Translations under genes and position numbers: made by a program | Shown: piece by piece, positions 12,475 to 16,012 of the stretch | How the letters are laid out: every line of letters begins with the position of its first letter | How positions within the stretch are numbered: the stretch's first letter is position 1 | The notes under the pieces: model-generated | What the model was told of the DNA's origin: nothing | Seen by the model: only the letters and a program-made list of their open reading frames with translations | Database searches by the model: none | Origin: Campylobacterales bacterium | GTDB taxonomy: Bacteria > Campylobacterota > Campylobacteria > Campylobacterales > QNZT01 | Direction: 5' to 3' | Assembly (NCBI GenBank): GCA_027056215.1 | Contig: JALULO010000025.1 | Span: forward strand, 1-16,012 | DNA: 16,012 nucleotides

Positions 12475-14877
12475 TTATTTTTTAAATACATTTTTAATAC
12501 GTACTGCATTTCCCACAACCAATAGTGAACTAAGCGACATAGACAATGCAGCAACCAATGGTATCACATAACCTGCAACCGCCAAAGGTATCGTTAACAG
12601 ATTGTAGACAAGTGATAAACCCAGATTTTGTTTTACATTTCTATAGGTTGCCCTAGAGAGTTTTAGTGCATCAGCAAGGGAAGTTATCTTATCATCCAAT
12701 AAAATCACATCACTCACTTCAACAGATATATCCGCCCCACTCCCCATAGCAATAGCAATATCACTTTTAGAAAGTGCTAGTGCGTCATTGATACCATCAC
12801 CTGCCATGATCACGATTTTATTATCTTTGTGATATTGATCAACGATAGCTGCTTTATCCATAGGCAATAAACCTGCATGAACATTTTGTACACCTACTTG
12901 GGAAGCAATCTTTTGTGCGACATTTTCATGATCTCCTGTCAACATGACAGGTACAATACCCATACTTTTGATACGTTTAATCGCATCTGCCGCTCCCTCT
13001 TTGGGCTGATCTTTAAGTGTCATATAACAAACGATTTTTTGATCGATTCCAAACGCGAAGAGTGAATCATCCTCTTTTATAGTGATCTCTATATTTTCAT
13101 CTGCAAAAAATTCCTGACTTCCGCCAAGCACTCTTTTGCCATCATATTTTGCCTCAATACCCCGTGCTTGTATATTTTTCATGTCGCTTAAAATATACTC
13201 TTTTAATGTATCAAACTCTTTTTCAAGATAGGCACATACTCCCTTACTGATAGGATGTTTGGAACTTTTGACTAGTGAATAAAGAAGGTTGATATCAAAC
13301 GCTTCATACTGTTTATACGTAACAACTTCCGGCATCCCCTGTGTAATCGTACCCGTTTTATCCAATAGTAACACATCACTTTTTGCCATCGTTTCAAGAT
13401 AGAGTGCTTCTTTAAATAAAATCCCTTTTTTTGCACCTTCCCCAAGTCCTACAAGTGTCGCAACCGGTGTAGCAAGCCCCAAAGCACAAGGACATGCAAT
13501 CACTATAACAGATATCGCGACGATCAGTGCGTGTTCAAAACTACCTTCATAAAAGTACCAACCAAAAAATGTCATCAACGCAATCGACAAAATAGCCACT
13601 GAAAAATACCCTGATATTTCATTCGCCAATTTTTCGATCTTTGGTTTTTTAGTTACAGAATCTTCTAAGAGTGTCACGATAGTACTAAGCATTGATGTGT
13701 CGTATGATTTGGTTGCATGATATCTTATAACACTATCGAGACAAACGCTTCCACTTATAAGAGAATCACCCTCTTTTTTGAAAACGGGTAAAGACTCGCC
13801 TGTTAAACTCGACTCATCAAAACTACCTTCACCGACTATGATATCCCCATCTATGACTATTTTGTCACCAGGTTTTACTTCGATGATATCACCCTCACAA
13901 ATCTCTTCAACACTTTTTAACTGTTTCTCATCACCTTTTACAACAATCAACTCTGTAGGTAGAGAACTTGTCATAGTATCAAGTGTATCAACTGCTTTTT
14001 TCTTACTCAAGACTTCCAGATATTTACCTATGAAGATAAAAGTGATAATCATCGTTACCGAATCAAAATAGACTTCACCTCTTTGTGTTAGCATCGCATA
14101 AATAGAGTAAATATAAGCCAAAGAGGCACCCGTTGCTACCAAAAAGTCCATATTGATAAAACGATTTTTCAAACCAAAATAGGCACCCTTAAAATAGACC
14201 CAACCCGTAAAGAAGAGTGTTGGTGTTGCCAATACAAACTCTGCGATATTGAGTATGTTTTTCATATCAGTGCGAATACCTGTAAAATACCCTACATATT
14301 GGGCAATCGCAATCCACATGATATTCATCGTTGCAAACACGCCAACCAAAAGCCTAGCATAGTAATCACGTCTTGCTTTATTTGCACGCTCTTCTTGTAT
14401 CTTAGCATCATAAGGGTACGCATTGTATCCGATGGATTGTATTTTGGCGATGATATCTGAGAGTTTTAAAACATCTGGATCCCATACGATTTTTGCTTTA
14501 TGGTTGGTATAGTTAACATTTACATCTATGATACCCTCACTTTTATGTAAAACTTTTTCATTTAACCATACACATGCCGAACAATGAATCCCTTCTATGA
14601 TCAAACTCACTTCATGTAAACCATCAACTTCTTTAACATACTTTTTAACAAAACCATCTGTATCAAATTTACTAAGATCACTGCTCACCGTGGTAGCTGG
14701 TTGCAGTTTTGTATCTCCTGCTTTTGCATAAAAGTCATCCAAGCCCTCTGAGCGAAGAAGATGATAGACTCCCTGACATCCCTTACAACAAAAATATTTT
14801 CTCTCATCACCAATATCTTCAGCGATGAGCATCTCTTTTTCAAATTCTAAATGGCAATGATCACACGGTTGTTTCAA
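12475..14877 (-). CDS. ccoI: Cu+-exporting P1B-type ATPase for cbb3 oxidase assembly, CcoI/FixI-like
   Basis: An 800-residue copper ATPase of the inner membrane that moves Cu+ to the periplasm for the Cu-B site of cbb3 oxidase. The N-terminus has a Cys-rich metal site (C5, C8, C30, C31, C34), typical of CcoI/FixI, then an HMA domain with GIHCSAC (C99, C102). It shows the membrane CPC motif (462-464), TGES (359-362), phosphorylated D506 in DKTGT, the nucleotide-site HP (541-542), TGDHENVA (647-654) and GDGINDA (693-699), with about eight membrane helices. The start is TTG at 14877: an in-frame TAG lies two codons upstream and AGGA sits 6 bases before it. It is followed by ccoS and diverges from rho, the same order as in C. 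jejuni. Confidence 0.95.
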   Translation of the reverse strand: MKQPCDHCHLEFEKEMLIAEDIGDERKYFCCKGCQGVYHLLRSEGLDDFYAKAGDTKLQPATTVSSDLSKFDTDGFVKKYVKEVDGLHEVSLIIEGIHCSACVWLNEKVLHKSEGIIDVNVNYTNHKAKIVWDPDVLKLSDIIAKIQSIGYNAYPYDAKIQEERANKARRDYYARLLVGVFATMNIMWIAIAQYVGYFTGIRTDMKNILNIAEFVLATPTLFFTGWVYFKGAYFGLKNRFINMDFLVATGASLAYIYSIYAMLTQRGEVYFDSVTMIITFIFIGKYLEVLSKKKAVDTLDTMTSSLPTELIVVKGDEKQLKSVEEICEGDIIEVKPGDKIVIDGDIIVGEGSFDESSLTGESLPVFKKEGDSLISGSVCLDSVIRYHATKSYDTSMLSTIVTLLEDSVTKKPKIEKLANEISGYFSVAILSIALMTFFGWYFYEGSFEHALIVAISVIVIACPCALGLATPVATLVGLGEGAKKGILFKEALYLETMAKSDVLLLDKTGTITQGMPEVVTYKQYEAFDINLLYSLVKSSKHPISKGVCAYLEKEFDTLKEYILSDMKNIQARGIEAKYDGKRVLGGSQEFFADENIEITIKEDDSLFAFGIDQKIVCYMTLKDQPKEGAADAIKRIKSMGIVPVMLTGDHENVAQKIASQVGVQNVHAGLLPMDKAAIVDQYHKDNKIVIMAGDGINDALALSKSDIAIAMGSGADISVEVSDVILLDDKITSLADALKLSRATYRNVKQNLGLSLVYNLLTIPLAVAGYVIPLVAALSMSLSSLLVVGNAVRIKNVFKK

Positions 14878-14901
14878 AATCTATCCTGGATATTTTTGAC
14901 A

Positions 14902-14907
14902 ATTATA
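14902..14907 (-). promoter_or_regulatory. -10 element of ccoI-ccoS
   Basis: TATAAT on the minus strand in the context TCGCCTATAAT, 24 bases before the TTG start. The predicted leader of about 18 nt holds the AGGA ribosome site. No clear FNR-type dyad is visible upstream. Confidence 0.55.
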
Positions 14908-14947
14908 GGCGATTTTACATTTAAAAAGAGATTTATCGCTTTTTGAC

Positions 14948-14977
14948 TTGACAAATAAAGTTACTTTTTACTACAAT
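14948..14977 (+). promoter_or_regulatory. rho promoter with near-consensus -35 and -10
   Basis: TTGACA (14948-14953) and TACAAT (14972-14977) are separated by 18 bp. The predicted start near 14984 leaves a 5' leader of about 95 nt before the rho ATG, long enough for the autoregulation by attenuation known for rho in other bacteria. This is the only promoter in the window with a strong -35. Confidence 0.6.
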
Positions 14978-15078
14978 TAAGAACTTTTTATTTCTTCTGT
15001 TTTCGTTTACACTTTTATTAAGCATTATCAATTCAGAAGTAATCAAACTACAAATTCAAATCTTCCAAAGAAGGCAAA

Positions 15079-16012
15079 ATGGACAAACCATCACATCAAA
15101 ACCATAAAAATGGTAAATCAAGAACACATATCCCTGTAGAAGGATATAAGATCGAAGATCTACGTGGTAAAACACTCGAAGAACTCCTTAAATTAGCTGA
15201 AAAACTAAAAGTAGAAAATCCCCACCAACTCAAACGCCAAGATCTCATGTTTGAAATCTTAAAATCGCAGGTATCACAAGGCGGTTATATCCTCTTTACA
15301 GGTATCTTAGAGATAGCAAATGACGGTTACGGTTTTTTGCGGGCTTTAGATGCCAACTTTTCCAATGCTTCAAGCGATGCCTATGTCAGTGCAACGCAGA
15401 TACGAAAATTTGCGCTCAGAACAGGTGATATTGTCACAGGACAGGTACGTCCACCAAAAGACCAAGAACGCTACTACGCCCTTTTAAAGATAGAAGCGAT
15501 TAACTACTTACCCATGAAAGATAGTAGAAATCGTCCTCTTTTTGACAATCTTACACCACTACACCCAACAGATCAATTAAAACTTGAATATGAACCATTA
15601 CGATTAACAGGACGTGTTATCGATCTTTTTTCTCCAGTAGGAAAAGGACAAAGAGGCTTGATCGTTGCCCCTCCACGTACCGGTAAAACAGAGCTTTTAA
15701 AAGAGATAGCACACGGCATAGCACGCAATCACCCTGAAGTAGAACTTTTGGTTTTACTCGTTGATGAAAGACCTGAAGAAGTTACCGATATGCAACGCTC
15801 TGTCAAAGGAGATGTATATAGTTCTACTTTTGATTTACCTGCACAAAATCATGTAAGAGTAGCAGAACTGGTTGTTGAAAGAGCCAAGAGAATGGTGGAG
15901 ATGGGTAAAGATGTTGTGATTTTGCTCGATTCTATCACCAGACTTGCCCGTGCTTACAATACCGTCACACCATCAAGCGGTAAGGTACTCAGTGGTGGGG
16001 TGGATGCAAATG
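15079..16012 (+). CDS. rho: Transcription termination factor Rho (C-terminal part beyond window)
   Basis: The first 311 residues of the hexameric RNA-dependent ATPase that ends transcripts. A short polar extension (1-18) precedes the Rho_N helical domain (about 19-64) and the cold-shock-like primary RNA site with NDGYGFLRAL (81-90) and YVSATQIRKFALRTGD (102-117). The ATPase core shows Walker A APPRTGKT (197-204), where E. coli has APPKAGKT, the DERPEEVTDMQRSV segment (229-242), Walker B VVILLDSITRLARAYN (279-294) and the Q-loop SGKVLSGGVDAN (300-311). ATG 15079 has AAGG 5 bases upstream. The gene diverges from ccoI. The window ends one base into codon 312, so nothing is known of the last 100 or so residues. 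Confidence 0.97.
   Translation, partial: MDKPSHQNHKNGKSRTHIPVEGYKIEDLRGKTLEELLKLAEKLKVENPHQLKRQDLMFEILKSQVSQGGYILFTGILEIANDGYGFLRALDANFSNASSDAYVSATQIRKFALRTGDIVTGQVRPPKDQERYYALLKIEAINYLPMKDSRNRPLFDNLTPLHPTDQLKLEYEPLRLTGRVIDLFSPVGKGQRGLIVAPPRTGKTELLKEIAHGIARNHPEVELLVLLVDERPEEVTDMQRSVKGDVYSSTFDLPAQNHVRVAELVVERAKRMVEMGKDVVILLDSITRLARAYNTVTPSSGKVLSGGVDAN

Noticed and set aside
14943..14954. TTGACTTGACAA as an FNR-like operator controlling ccoI
   Set aside because: Only the outer TTG/CAA is symmetric; it lacks TTGAT-N4-ATCAA and is better read as the -35 of the rho promoter.
1..16012. CRISPR array, insertion sequence, tRNA, prophage or defence island
   Set aside because: No regularly spaced repeats, transposase motifs, tRNA cloverleafs, terminal inverted repeats or known defence domains were seen on either strand.

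Overview
This AT-rich window looks like a chromosomal segment from a Campylobacterota (epsilonproteobacterial) genome, probably a free-living Sulfurimonas/Sulfurovum-type relative. Three gene blocks match, from memory, the order seen in Campylobacter jejuni: SF1 helicase-truB-csrA-ispE-smpB; ffh-rpsP-khpA-rimM-trmD-rplS; and gmhB...ccoS-ccoI with a divergent rho. The genus is an inference; there is no rRNA or tRNA gene to settle it.

Layout. Positions 1-407 (-) hold the N-terminal part of a LysR-type regulator, cut by the window edge. It diverges from a tightly overlapped (+) operon at 547-4887: helicase, TruB (tRNA pseudouridine 55), CsrA (post-transcriptional regulator), IspE (isoprenoid precursors) and SmpB (trans-translation). 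A hairpin separates this from the converging (-) cluster at 8478-4929: Ffh, S16, KhpA, RimM, TrmD and L19, a translation/secretion operon read from high to low coordinates. The 147-nt gap between ffh and rpsP holds a weak terminator-like hairpin and then a long, well-paired hairpin in the rpsP leader.

Positions 8629-10801 (+) hold three monocistronic-looking lipoprotein genes: two OmpA-C-like proteins and one Cys-rich PKD-like protein. They form the only clearly accessory part of the window and end in a strong terminator. Facing them on (-) are gmhB (heptose phosphatase for LPS core) and a TPR protein with a signal sequence, then ccoS and ccoI (copper supply and assembly of cbb3 oxidase). Finally rho (+) runs off the right edge, with a near-consensus promoter.

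Assessment. Most of the window is conserved housekeeping; I see no mobile element, CRISPR array, tRNA, rRNA or defence system, and no stretch over 300 bases without a gene. The items most worth a second look are the rpsP leader hairpin, two promoters placed exactly for leaderless mRNAs, the degenerate OmpA-like lipoprotein with its conserved Cys pair, and the inverted repeat in the lysR/helicase gap.
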